Shown: piece by piece, positions 53,801-64,000 of the stretch
How the letters are laid out: the number at the start of each line of letters is the position of its first letter
Position numbering within the stretch: the stretch's first letter is position 1
Assembly: GCA_007449985.2 (NCBI GenBank)
Contig: VIIQ02000136.1
Span: 1 to 64,000 of the forward strand
Direction: 5' to 3'
Length of the DNA stretch: 64,000 nt
Source: Desmodesmus armatus
Lineage: Eukaryota; Chlorophyta; Chlorophyceae; Sphaeropleales; Scenedesmaceae
Program-made: the position numbers and the translations under genes
Notes under the pieces: model-generated
Database searches by the model: none
Told to the model about the DNA's origin: nothing
Seen by the model: only the letters and a program-made list of their open reading frames with translations

Positions 53801-55589
53801 GTGGAGCATAGACAACAATACTATCACTGAAGGCTTCAAGGCTTACGTATCCCACTGATGACATGATGGCCTAGGCGCCTGTCACATGGTGGTCATATGA
53901 CATGCATGTCATACTTGACAGAAGCATGCACACACCATTTGGCCCCAGATCTACTTTTGACACTGCCATGAAGGCTGGGCCTGCTCGCCAAGTAGAACGG
54001 ACGCCCCGGTGTTCCACCTGTTCTGGTGCCTTTGTAGCTACAAAGGCTTACGAAAGCCGTACAGTTTGAATGTGGAAAGGTTGGGAATATGCAAGGCTCT
54101 ATTGCAGGACAGGCGATGCGCGCATTCCGTATGCCAGAGCGGTGGTGCATGCACAGTGGCACTGAATCCTGTTACCGCTTTGTACCAGTTAGCACAGCGA
54201 CAGTGCTGCTGGCAAGACCGAAGTCCTGCTTGACTTGGCACTGCCACCGGCGGCCGCGGCAACGGCGTTGCCAACTGGGGGACTCCCCACCAACTGACCG
54301 TCAGTTGGTGCCGCACCAACTTGAAGTCGCAGTGCACTAGTGACTCAGCTACAACTCACCGTGTGTAGTTGGCCCTAGTGAATGGCAGGCTGCTCCTGCT
54401 GCCCTGAGCAATAGGCAGCTGCGTCGCATTGTCGAATCTGGACATGTAGGGGTCAGCTGGGGGCACCGGGATGTTGGCGGCATCATTGGCGGATCCATTG
54501 TCCTTGGCCGCACCACCACGGTTGATGTCCGCAGCTGCAGGACACAATGCCAATGAGTCATGACTCATGATCATGGGCAGCACCGCCAGCAGCACCCTTT
54601 CAAAATGATGTTGCCAGCCAGCGTCCTGACTCACAGTAGCACACTTGCAGCATCTTGACAGGATGACATGCCAGAGTGCTGTTGATGCCGTTGGGGCAGC
54701 CAAAGGAGCATTCAAACACTGCTCTCCCATCAGTAGCATGGGTGGACTTACAGATGAGTTGGCCGACCGCTGCTGCCAGGATGCTGCCGTTGGTGCCAGA
54801 CACTGCCTTGAAGTAGGGCTTGTGCAGCAGCGCCAGGGTGACAGCGCGTGCAGACGGGCGGTTGGCTCCCTGCAGGGCAAGGACAAGTCAACACAGTCGT
54901 TGCAGTGACAGTGACACGTAGAACTGTGCGTCTCAGGTGAAAACCCAGTGGCATGGAACAGTGCTTGACACCAAGGCTGGTGACATCATGCCACAGTGCT
55001 GCTGCTGCTGCTGCTGCTGTTGAAGAGCTGTTGAGCAGCTGCCAGCTGCTCAGCTCTGAGACCTGCTGAGCAGCTGAAGAGCTGCTGATCTGCATATTGA
55101 CAGTGATGTGGGGCGGCCCCAGGATGCCCCAAGAGCTCACTGTGAGGGCATCTGAGCCGTTGCTGCTCTGCTTGAACAACGATTCTGGGACGTGCACATG
55201 CGTGAAGACACTGCCAGCCTTCCTGCAGTCAGCATGGCCATGCGATGCTGTCAGGGGGCACCCCTCAGGTCCATGCATGCATGCATGCGCGTGGAGCCCC
55301 CATGGGCATGGAGCCACTCTTAACAAGGTAAGCTATCCAGCAGGTCATCTGGTTGCCACAGGCACACCATGCTGCACAGGAGGACCCGGTTATCTTGATG
55401 CACGGCTGGTTTGGTCCCCATTTGGAGATTGCTGCCAGCCGCTTACCCCCAGCTAGGATTGTTGGCATTGTTTCCAGAACCATCAAACGTTGGGTACACG
55501 GGCTTAGAAACAGACTGGTTTTGTGACTGCCCAGCTGTCAATGTGGCACACCACACCAGGAGCAGCAGCACAGGAACGTTAACGACCAT
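50164..55589 (-). pseudogene. Peroxidase-DOMON copy B, truncated before b561
   Basis: Starts at the ATG at 55589 (MVVNVPVLLLLVWCA). All located peroxidase exons of copy A are present with the same splice sites, e.g. INIQRARDHGVPDYN (51486-51659) and AYRYGHSTI. The distal motif again reads GQLI then SADI. It continues into the first DOMON exon (about 50718 to 50449) and the GSPSAMIGADMVIGR exon, then runs into the duplication joint. The third DOMON block and all b561 helices are absent. It could still yield a secreted, unanchored peroxidase; I call it a pseudogene because the gene is structurally incomplete. Its 3' end overlaps the U-box A frame antisense. Confidence 0.75.
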
Positions 55590-56098
55590 CGTGCTCGGTG
55601 TGCAGGACGCGAACCCCCCAGGTTTGATGAAGATTGGTCTCCGAAACCCCCCAAGTACATTGAAATTGGGCCTCTAGTGTAATCGCTCGTGTTAGCGTTG
55701 CAGCGGGTCGCTCGCAGGTCGCAGGTTGAACCATACCTCGGACCTCGGACAGGCGTCGGTTGGTGCACTAACTCCAATCCGCATCGAGCAACTCGGCTTG
55801 TAATTACGCTGTCGTACTGACATTTCACGTGCACAAATTCAGTGGCGCGGCGACTCCGACCGAGCGTTGGCACCCGCGACCACATGACTGACTTTTCTCA
55901 GCACTGATGCATGAGCGCTGAGAAGAGGCTTTGAGCTGGACCTGTACTTGCCGAAGCAGCAAACGGTTACAGTGTAACCGTCAGTAAGCAATAGTCAGGC
56001 AGACTACTGTCACGTGGCACAGCAAACCTATCCTACGCAGGCAGAGGGCTTCAAGCACCGCTGCTCACAGCACACGCAGTGCTGAGGACGACCCAATC
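55590..56098. promoter_or_regulatory. Shared head-to-head promoter region, peroxidase B / U-box B
   Basis: 509 bp, close to the copy A region in length and sequence, including the GTCGCTCGCAGGTCGCAGG block and the GGTTAC/GTAACC inverted repeat at about 55965-55980. Confidence 0.5.
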
Positions 56099-56923
56099 AT
56101 GGTGCCACCCACCCTATTCGTCTCAGGGGCAGTGTAAGTCTGGCAGTGTGCTGTGTTCAAGTGGTGCATGTGCAGCCAGAATCAGAGCCATCCAAAGATG
56201 TGGCCTGTGGCAGGGGGATGCTGTTGCCAACAACCAATGGCATTGGTCCCCTTTGTATGCGTCCATGTCGCTGGGTTCTCTACATTGGCACCATGTGCCA
56301 TTTCCACTACTAGTGGCTAGTAGCAATTGCAGTTGACGCAGCATGTGCTGCTGCTGCCACTGCTGTCGCTGCGGTTCCTGCACCCCCTTGACGTCCGCAG
56401 TGCAGTCATGCATGTTGTCAAGGACATCTATGAGCGCGTGCAGGCCGTCAAAAGGTATGCAGATGCCGTTCCCGCCTGCAGCACTTAGCACATTGCAGCG
56501 CAAGGCAACCTGAAGCAGCTGCCTTCCACTCACTTGAATCGCTCGCCATGCTGCTGCAGGTTCCGTTCTGACTATGAGAAGCTGGCCAGCTTTGTTCAGC
56601 GCATTGAGCGCTTCCTCATGGAGACAGAGGATGACGCAGACATGACCGCACCAGGCTGGGAGGCAGCCTTCTCGGTGGGTGTTTGCAGCAGCAGCAGATG
56701 CTGGCGCAGCGTCTGTTGTCAGCATGCAGCCATGGGCCATTTCAGCTGCAGCAGGGTGCTGTGTCCTGCTGAACCTTTGTGTAAGACCTTGCAATCACCC
56801 CCACAAGTTGTGCGGCCATCTAGGCCGACCTCAGCAGGCAAACCTCCTGTGGCGCCAGGTGTGTATTGGCCTGTATGAGGGTTGTGGGTGCCGCTGATAC
56901 CAACATTGATGATCTGCTTGCAA

Positions 56924-56972
<49 letters not shown>

Positions 56973-59900
56973 AGGCCCTTCATGAGGCCCTCCTGGAGGT
57001 TGTGGCTGTGTTTGATGACTGCGCTAAGCATGGCATGATCAGGAGCATGATCAACGCAGGTAGGGCAGCCTCTATAGTTGGCCAGCGCAGCTGTCGGATC
57101 CTGGTGCACCAATGGCATCAAGCCATCGACATGCATGCATGCATGCAGCATGAACATTGCACCGTGCATGGGGCCGACCCATGGCATGGGGCCGGCCCTG
57201 AATGATCTTTGAGAACGCTACCAGGGCCCATGGACGCTCACATCAGTGTGACATGGGCTATAAGAACCTGCAACCAACCTCCATCACTCAGTGCCTTTTC
57301 CTTGAACCTCACATGCCAGTACCATGTGCATGACAGTAACTGTGACTGCGTGTCCTGTGTGTGTGTTTGCGAACGAGCTCAACCTGCGCCTGAACTCCAT
57401 CACTCAGCACACTTTCCCTAACCCTCACATGCCCTGTGCGTGACAGTCATGGCCCATGACTGCGGCAGCCGGACTGCCATGCCATGCCAGTCAGTGACTG
57501 CCAGGCCGTCAGTGTCTGACAGGGCATGATGCCCTGTGTATGACACTTATCTTGATGAAAACCAATACAATCCTACTGTGTATGTGTTTGCAGACGAGCT
57601 GAACCTGCGCCTGAACACCATCACTCAGCGCCTCACCCTGGCCCTGCAACTCATACCCATACAGAAGGCCAAGGCCACACAAGCACGCCTGGTACGGTTG
57701 TATTTGTCACAGCCAGCGCTGTCACATAGCTGCTTGGCAGACAGCTCAGTGATTGCTAGGCAGCCACTGCATGCTGGCCAGTGTAACCCATGGGTTGCTG
57801 GGGCAAGTCTTGTGCGTCAAAGACTGCAGGCGCGCCCATACCCCTGATTTTTTGAATTCAAAAAGGCTGAGGAACAGGTTGCATTGACGGGCATAACAAC
57901 AATGCAGACCATACTATGCGTGCTCACTCGCCAACGATTGCTTTTCTGGTTGCAGGCTGAGATGCAGGAGATGCAGGCAGAGATCCGCAAGGCCACCTTC
58001 ACTGCTGTACGTGCAGCCGAGGAGCAGTCTGCTGCTCTCAAGCGTTTGATGGACCAGAGCAGGGTGGACGCTAGCAAGACACAGGAGATGCTGGCACAGG
58101 TGTGTGCCACACTGTGTCGGTGCGCACCACCAATTGGATGTTGATGTTTGGGGAAATGGTGGCGCGGTGGTGTTGTGGTCACAAGACTGTTGCTCACACA
58201 CTGATTTACATCAGAGTGTATCCTGGTGATGGCACCGTAGGATTTGCGGCAGTGAATGCAGCAGTGCACTTTTCTGCCTAATGCGGCACACAATACCATG
58301 TGGCAGGCTGCAACTTGCAGCCTTTGAATGTAGCAGCGCACAGCCTCACATTGTGGGGGCCCCCCGTCGCACGCTCCTCTGTGTGCTGCAGGTGCTGATG
58401 CTGCTGCAAGCGGATGCTGGCAACGCAGCAGCGGCTGCTGGAGGAGGTGTGCCGGTCAGTGCTGGTGAGCTCTGAGTGCAGATGCAGCCGCTGCAGTACG
58501 GTACTGCCTGATTTGCACGTACATGTGACCTGTGACAGTTGGACTGTTGAACACCCTGGCTGCACCGTGCCAGCCATGCAGTGACAGCCCGTGACTTCCA
58601 ATGCAACACTTCAAGGCAGCTAGCACGTGGTAGTGTGAGACTCAGCAAGCTCACTACTAGAAGCAGTGCATTATACAGAGAAGTGGTTACCAAAAGCCTT
58701 CCAGTCAATCATTATGATAGCGGGGACCCCAGACCATCTGTGAGCGCATGCGCCGTGCAATGTGAACTGCACCTGACCAACAACACAAACGATGCTGCCG
58801 CTGCTGCTGCTGCTTAGCAGCTGGCCCTACAGGTGTCGGGCGCGTAGACGCTGCCCAGTTGGACGCAGAGGTGGCTGACCTGCGCGCAGAGATGGAGCGG
58901 GCGGTGGCAGACAAGAAGCAGATTGAGCAGCAGTACCTTGAGCAAGTCATTGCGGTGAGCTTGTTGGGTGGCCCACCCAAGTGACCTGGCAGGAAATTCT
59001 TGATTCATTCAAGTGCTGGCAGTGATGTTGGTTGCCTGTTGCCTGTGCAGTTACTTTGTGTGCCAGGGTGCTGTAACCCGCTCATGTACACTGCCAGTAA
59101 CAGTGCCACTAAGCCTTAGCGGTAAGTTACCAACCAGGACTGGCAGTGCTCACTCCTGTTCTGTGCAACATCCTTTTGCAGGCTATCACTGCCATGGAGA
59201 ACCAGGTGCAGTTCCAGCCTGGAGCCCAGCCATCTCAGCAGGAGGCCTCCGAGGTCGACTCTGTGCCAGTTGACCTGCTGTGCCCCATCACCCTCAAGCT
59301 GCTGGAGGACCCAGTGATCCTGGTGGACAGCGCACAGACCTACGAGCGGGGGGCCATTCAGGAGTGGCTGGACAGGGGCAACAGGAAGGATCCGGTGTCA
59401 GGTGGGTTGCTGAACCCTGGGCATCGCCAGCCTGGCAGTATGCTTCTGCTGCCGTCAATCCCAGACCCCGTTGTAACATGCATCAAGCCAGCACTCCTCC
59501 AATCTTCGGTGTGTGGGTTCTGTTGGCATCTCAAAACAACAAGCTTTGAAATGCCATTCCAGTGACTGGAGACTGATGTTGGACTCAGTAGCACGTGCTG
59601 CCTCAAAATGGCGCACTCCGGCATCCAGCCAGCTGTGACCTGATGTCGGAGCAGGTTGTTTCCTCCCTGCAACATGCAGCCACTCCAGCAGCTGAGACCC
59701 ACAGCTGTGAGTGCCGTCTGCTGCTGCTGCTGCTGCTGCTGTCTGTATTCTGGCACTGCAGGTGTGCAGCTAGTGTCCACAGTGCTCATACCCAACATCG
59801 CCATACGCAAGATGGCACAGGATTGGGCGCAAGCCCACCCCGCATACCAACAGCAGCAGCGTGCCGATGACGCCTCAGCAGCAGTTGCAGTCGCCCCGCG

Positions 59901-60762
59901 CCAGCACCACATGCACTCCACAAGCTACGATATCAAGCCCTTCGCTGCTGACCAAGGCAAACCGCCCAGTGGGCTGCCAAAAGCACCAGCAGCACCATTC
60001 AGCCTGCAGCCTCAGACATCAGCAGTCTTGGCAGCTGCTGCAAGCTCACCAGCCGCTGCAGGCAGCTCCAAAACTTTGAGCGGCTACACCAGCTGCACCT
60101 CTAGCAGCCTGCTGGACCTGCCAGCTAAGGCTGCACCATCAGCAGCAACCTATGCTGCTAGTGTTGCTGCCACCGCTGCTGCTGCTGCGGCACACAGCAC
60201 TTACACAGTTGCGCAAGCTGCTGCACAGAGCACCTACGCAGCTGCGCAAAGCGCCACAGATTGCAGTGACGCTGCCGCACGAGGTGCCGCAGATTGCACA
60301 GAGGCAGCAGCGTGTGGTGCCGCAGACAGCAGTGCCGCCGCAGCGGCCGCTCAAGGTCAGTTCAGCGCTGGAAGGCCACCAGCAAGGCTCACCAGGTCCA
60401 TGCCGGCAAAAGCTGCAGAGGACAAAGCGGGCGCCAGCAGCAGTAGCAGCAGCTTCAGCCTGGGAGACTTGCAGGCAACACTGCTGCAGTCTGCAGAGAC
60501 ACGAGAGAAGCTGGCATCCCGTGACAGTTCCAGCTCATGGGGGCTGTTCCGCAGCGGGAGCGGCAAGAAGGAAGTGGCAGGACCTGCGCTTCAGCAGGAG
60601 GAGTCCTTAGTTAGGGCGCCGTCCAGTTCAGTGGCTTGTGATGCACCACGGAGCAGCAGCAGCAGCTCCACGCGCAAGGGGAGCTTTGGCAAGGCCCTGT
60701 CGGGAGCGCTGAAGACCATGAAGAGTTCTTTTGTGAGTAGCGTGGCCTCAACTGCCAGTTGA
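56099..60762 (+). CDS. U-box protein, copy B (complete, 633 aa)
   Basis: Ten exons, all phases consistent: 56099-56133, 56401-56454, 56560-56674, 56975-57059, 57594-57691, 57956-58099, 58411-58464, 58859-58954, 59182-59401, 59762-60762. The N-terminal 130 residues are helical (VKDIYERVQAVKR, FVQRIERFLMETED, LLEVVAVFDDCAKHG), recalling the MCAfunc/four-helix N-domains of plant U-box and signalling proteins. A coiled coil follows (QEMQAEIRKATFTAVRAAEE, RAEMERAVADKKQIEQQYLE). The U-box (about 257-322) is split by a phase-1 intron after DPVSG. The tail (323-633) is Ala/Ser/Gln-rich with a basic end (RKGSFGKALSGALKTMKSSF). Role: probable E2-binding ubiquitin ligase, substrate unknown; no ARM repeats or kinase. 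Decayed exon-like pieces lie in intron 4 (57361-57420). Confidence 0.85.
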
Positions 60763-61960
60763 CAAGAGTCTTGTCACATGGTTGAGCTCAGAGGCTTGAA
60801 CACCCCTTGACGTCATGACTTACGATTTGAAATTGGCAGTAACTAGTCCACTTGGCAATGCTTGGTATTGTGTAACCAGCACTTGTGCAAGCCGCTTATA
60901 AGTTATCTTGCTGCTGTCTCCTCAACACCACAAACATGCCGTGGTCACCAGAACATTGATTGTTTGAGAGTCCAACACCTCAACACTTGGGTGTTGTGCT
61001 TGTGTGTGCAGGTGTATGATGATTCCAAGGTCTGAATCAAGGCCGAGGTCCAGAAGCATGTGTGAATCCCATTGGCTCGATTGGGCAGTGGCAACGCAGC
61101 AGGCCGTGCTACGCAGTGAATGCTGGCAGACCTGCTGAGCCCAGCTCTTGCACTGCACAACATTACTATTGTCTCTAGCCTAGCGTTGAGCGTCAGCGGC
61201 TTTGCAATCTGTTTTGCGGTAACATAAACCTATGGGCTTGCCAAGCGGCATGACATGCAGTTAAAGGTTATCTTCAGTGGCTCAGCCTCAGATGTGCCAC
61301 AGAGCATAGGGACTTCTTGCTGCATCGGCTGCATGCGCACCTGCTTTTAGTTGCCGTAGCCGCTAAACTGAGTCTTCAGTGTCAGCACGTATTCTCTCAA
61401 GAGCACTGTGTGTGCTGAGTACTGCTTCCGTTTGCGTGTGGCCAGATTACTGGGAACACAACCAGCAGTGATCATGTTTCCATTGCTGCGGTTAGGTGTT
61501 CACCTGCCAGGTGGCAGTGCCAGCACGTTTGGCAAACGGTGTTGAGACCTACTAGGTAGTACGGGCACCAACATGCGCAGGCAGTCATATTCAGTCTCTG
61601 TACAGTGATATTGTTTCGGCACTACTTGCCCAGAACACAACAGCGTAAAAGTACAGACGTTGGATGCGCGCATGTAGCTGAGGCTTCCACGCAGTTCCTC
61701 TGCTGTGCAAGTGCAGCGCAGTGCAGGCCAGCCGATGGGCGCTCGCACGTCGACTGAGGGCCAGTTGAAATATGCGCGGAAAACCCACGCGCCCTGATAA
61801 ATAGCCGAAACAGCACCTAAATTGTCAAACACAGCAGGAACACAGCACACATTAGACATTTTCTTCTTCCGCTCTCTGGCGAACCATCTCTGCTCGGCCA
61901 AGCAGCCTTCGCGCATTGAAAAGCTTCAGCCGATTCACACACCAACTTGAACTTGACAGG
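60763..61960. other. Intergenic between U-box B and the CAP gene
   Basis: 3' flank of U-box B and promoter of the CAP gene. A 138-codon - strand frame at 61500-61916 ends near the CAP start and resembles nothing known; not called. Confidence 0.5.
60871..60875 (+). promoter_or_regulatory. Candidate TGTAA polyadenylation signal (U-box B)
   Basis: TGTAA 109 bp after the stop, a usual distance for chlorophycean genes. Confidence 0.45.
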
Positions 61961-62979
61961 ATGCGTGCCACCACCATTGCCTTGGGCCTGCTGCTGCTCG
62001 GTTGTGTCGCGCAGCTCGCAACAGGTGAGGGCGGTCAACTGCAGGTGGCGTGCAAGCGCTCATGCATGTGCATCCCATGCTGCACCAACTCACCACCATT
62101 TGTCGGCAGCATGCGATGTGTTCTTTTTAGCACGACGAAGACGCAGGGCGCCGTCACTGACTCGCTCATGCCGCCATTTGTGTGCAGCTGACATGGCGGG
62201 CGACATGCTGGCCCTGGTCAACCAGGCAAGACGCAGTGCAGGCGCAAGGCCCCTGCGCTACTCCAACGAGCTTCAGGACGCAGCCCTGCGCCACAGCAGG
62301 GACATCGCACGCACAGGGAGGATGGGCCATGTCGGTGAGCACAGCAGCATGCACCTGCTGCTGTCAACCAGTTGCCGGCGCTGACAGATTGTCGCTGTGT
62401 GCGGTTACTGCCAGTGACTGTATGTCCGCAGTAACTGTACACCCACACAGTTGACACTGTGCACGGTGCTATCACATTGTGATCAGCTGGTGGTGTTGAC
62501 CTGTGCAGCCTGAATGGGGGCTAACCGTCATGCCATCACGGTGGTCACAGCACTGCTGAGCGGCACACATCAGAGTGCATGCTCGTGGTTGGCATCATGT
62601 AGTGCATAAGGTGCTTGTCCCCCTGCTTGGATGCCATCCAAGCGGCTTGTCACATCACTGCCATGCCTTGACACCCCCGCTATTGGTGCTTGCTGCATGG
62701 CGTACCACCCTGTCTACCCCTGCAGGCAGCGACGGTTCCAGCATTGGTGACCGCATCTGGCCCATGGCAGACAGGATGCAGGACTGCAGGCGCGGCATGA
62801 TTGCTGAGAATGTGGCGCCCGGCTCCCCCGGCTCTCCTGCCAGGCACTACTTTGACATGTGGATGAAGTCTGCGGGACACAGGAGCAACATCCTCAACCC
62901 CGCCTACACACACATGGCGGTGGCGGTTGACAGCGGCAGGGCCACCTTCGCCACACAGGTCTTCCACCAGTGCAAGTGA
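61961..62979 (+). CDS. Small secreted CAP-superfamily (SCP/PR-1-like) protein
   Basis: Three exons, 61961-62024, 62188-62334, 62726-62979, both introns phase 1 with GTGAGG and GTGAGC donors; 154 aa. Signal peptide MRATTIALGLLLLGCVAQLATG. CAP landmarks: MLALVNQARRSAGARPLRYS, RHSRDIARTGRMGHVG (first His), AENVAPG (Glu), FDMWMKSAGHRSNILN (second His), ATQVFHQCK at the C-terminus. The His/Glu/His set that binds metal in CAP cavities is complete. It is short for the family and has no other domain. CAP proteins act outside the cell in lipid or sterol binding, defence or wall-related roles; the role here is unknown. Confidence 0.9.
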
Positions 62980-64000
62980 TGATGGCCTGTGTGTCCCCAG
63001 TGGGGACATCTCAGATGATGGAGTCGGAATCCAACACACTCTGTGTGAGCTTGTGACTGGGAGAGCGAAAGAGGCAGATGACAGCTGAGCAGGTACATTC
63101 TTCTGGGTGATTACTGGTTCTAGACAGGGCTGCACAAGCCCTGTCTGCATCCACAATTGATGACTGCTGAGATACAGTCAAGCATACAACACTGTTGTTG
63201 TAGACCATGAGTCATGGCATCACTGCTGCTGTGACGCAGCCTGCGGCGTTTGGGCGCACACTGTTGTTGTAGGCCATGGGGCCTGAATCTGACAAGCCCT
63301 GTGCTTGAGCAAGGCACCTTTGCCACTGCCACCTCTGAGATGACATGTGAAAGCTATGTCATGGTGAGGTGGGCCACCCCTGACCTACTACTAGTAGTTT
63401 GACTTCAGGCCTGCAGAAGGCCGAGCAGGACAGCTGGTGAGAGCATGTAATGTAGCTTGGTGACCTGTAACAGCAAAGGCACGCTAGAAGAGCTCCACAA
63501 AAGACTGGTGCACTGTAGTCACTATGTTTGAGCATGTTGCAATGCACCCTGCAGGCAGAACGGTAGTCCAGTACACTGCAGTACAGGAGCCAATCAACAG
63601 CAAGGGCTGCCTGCCTGTGAGTATTCGTTTAAGCTATTGTACCTACAGGCTGCATGCTCTTTCAGTCCGTGTTGCATGATGGCTGGGTGCCTTCACGAGA
63701 TGGTTGCAATCTGACGAATCTGATTTGAGCGGTTCAACCGAAAACGGTTTTAGCCACCTTGTTGAGCCCACAGCTGGCCCTGCGTTACATCATAATGCTG
63801 ATGTTTGTCTCCAAAACCTATTCACGATAACATAGCCTGCATCAAGCGCAAACATCCAGCCAACCTTCTTTGGCGCGGTTTCGCTCCACTTGAGCATCCG
63901 GCTTCTGCTGTACATTTGAGCAACAGAAACAATATCTGCCCTGATCATCTTGATGTATGCTGCCGCACAACCCCAGCGCTGGGCCTGTGTCGTGGTCGTT
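62980..64000. other. CAP 3' flank and unassigned sequence
   Basis: It contains a short palindrome-like repeat (GGGCTTGTGCAGCCCTGTC type near 63125-63145) and duplicated CACTGTTGTTGTAG at 63190 and 63258. No gene seen up to the window end. Confidence 0.5.
63446..63450 (+). promoter_or_regulatory. Candidate TGTAA polyadenylation signal (CAP)
   Basis: TGTAA 467 bp after the CAP stop, with another at 63466-63470. The distance is long but no nearer copy is seen on this strand. Confidence 0.3.

Larger units (their letters stand above)
50164..60446. repeat. Tandem duplication unit B (10.3 kb)
   Basis: Second copy of 39425-50140, same orientation. It begins inside the second DOMON exon of peroxidase B and includes the complete 5' parts of both genes. 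Beyond 60446 the U-box gene continues into its original single-copy 3' end. Confidence 0.9.

Noticed and set aside
61500..61916. 138-codon - strand frame
   Set aside because: No recognised motif and it occupies the likely CAP promoter.

Overview
The window is nuclear DNA from a green alga, most likely a chlorophycean of the Chlamydomonadales. The signs are spliced genes with short GT-AG introns, (CAG/CTG)n tracts in exons and introns, TGTAA candidate polyadenylation signals, RAP-domain helical-repeat proteins in tandem, and exons broken by low-complexity Gln/Ala/Ser runs. I cannot name the species. Nothing prokaryotic is present.

Layout. (1) 1-16.8 kb, + strand: the C-terminal three quarters of an ABCC/MRP-type ABC transporter (NBD1, TMD2, NBD2). 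Nearly every exon is present in two to five tandem copies of varying decay, with long G or C homopolymers in the introns and several single-base frame breaks. (2) 17.9-18.3 kb: a small secreted LysM protein. (3) 18.8-31.3 kb, - strand: three tandem paralogues of an OPR-like helical-repeat plus RAP-domain protein (625, 662 and 720 aa), probably organellar RNA-binding factors. At least the first two sit in a diverged 4.7-4.8 kb tandem duplication. (4) 32.3-45.0 kb, - strand: one long gene that I reconstruct from splice sites and reading phase as a secreted animal-type heme peroxidase fused to a DOMON domain and a four-helix cytochrome b561. A 4.9 kb intron inside the b561 part holds two LINE copies that share one 12-bp target in a tRNA-headed SINE. 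(5) 45.5-50.8 kb, + strand: a U-box protein gene, head-to-head with the peroxidase. (6) 50.1-60.8 kb: a second copy of the peroxidase/U-box block. The duplication truncates peroxidase copy B inside DOMON and U-box copy A inside its last exon, leaving one complete copy of each. U-box copy A now reads in frame into antisense DOMON sequence. (7) 62.0-63.0 kb: a small secreted CAP-superfamily protein in three exons.

How the genes fit together. The peroxidase-DOMON-b561 protein would place a heme peroxidase outside the membrane on a b-type transmembrane electron shuttle, similar in logic to DUOX but built from other modules. Its distal heme-pocket Asp-His pair reads Ser-Ala in both copies. LysM and CAP proteins are also secreted, but nothing in the sequence ties them to the peroxidase. 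The most unusual features are the multi-domain redox fusion, the exon-multiplied ABC gene, and the double LINE insertion at one SINE site. A technical origin (haplotype stitching, long-read error) must be excluded for the exon copies and for the 10.7 kb duplication.
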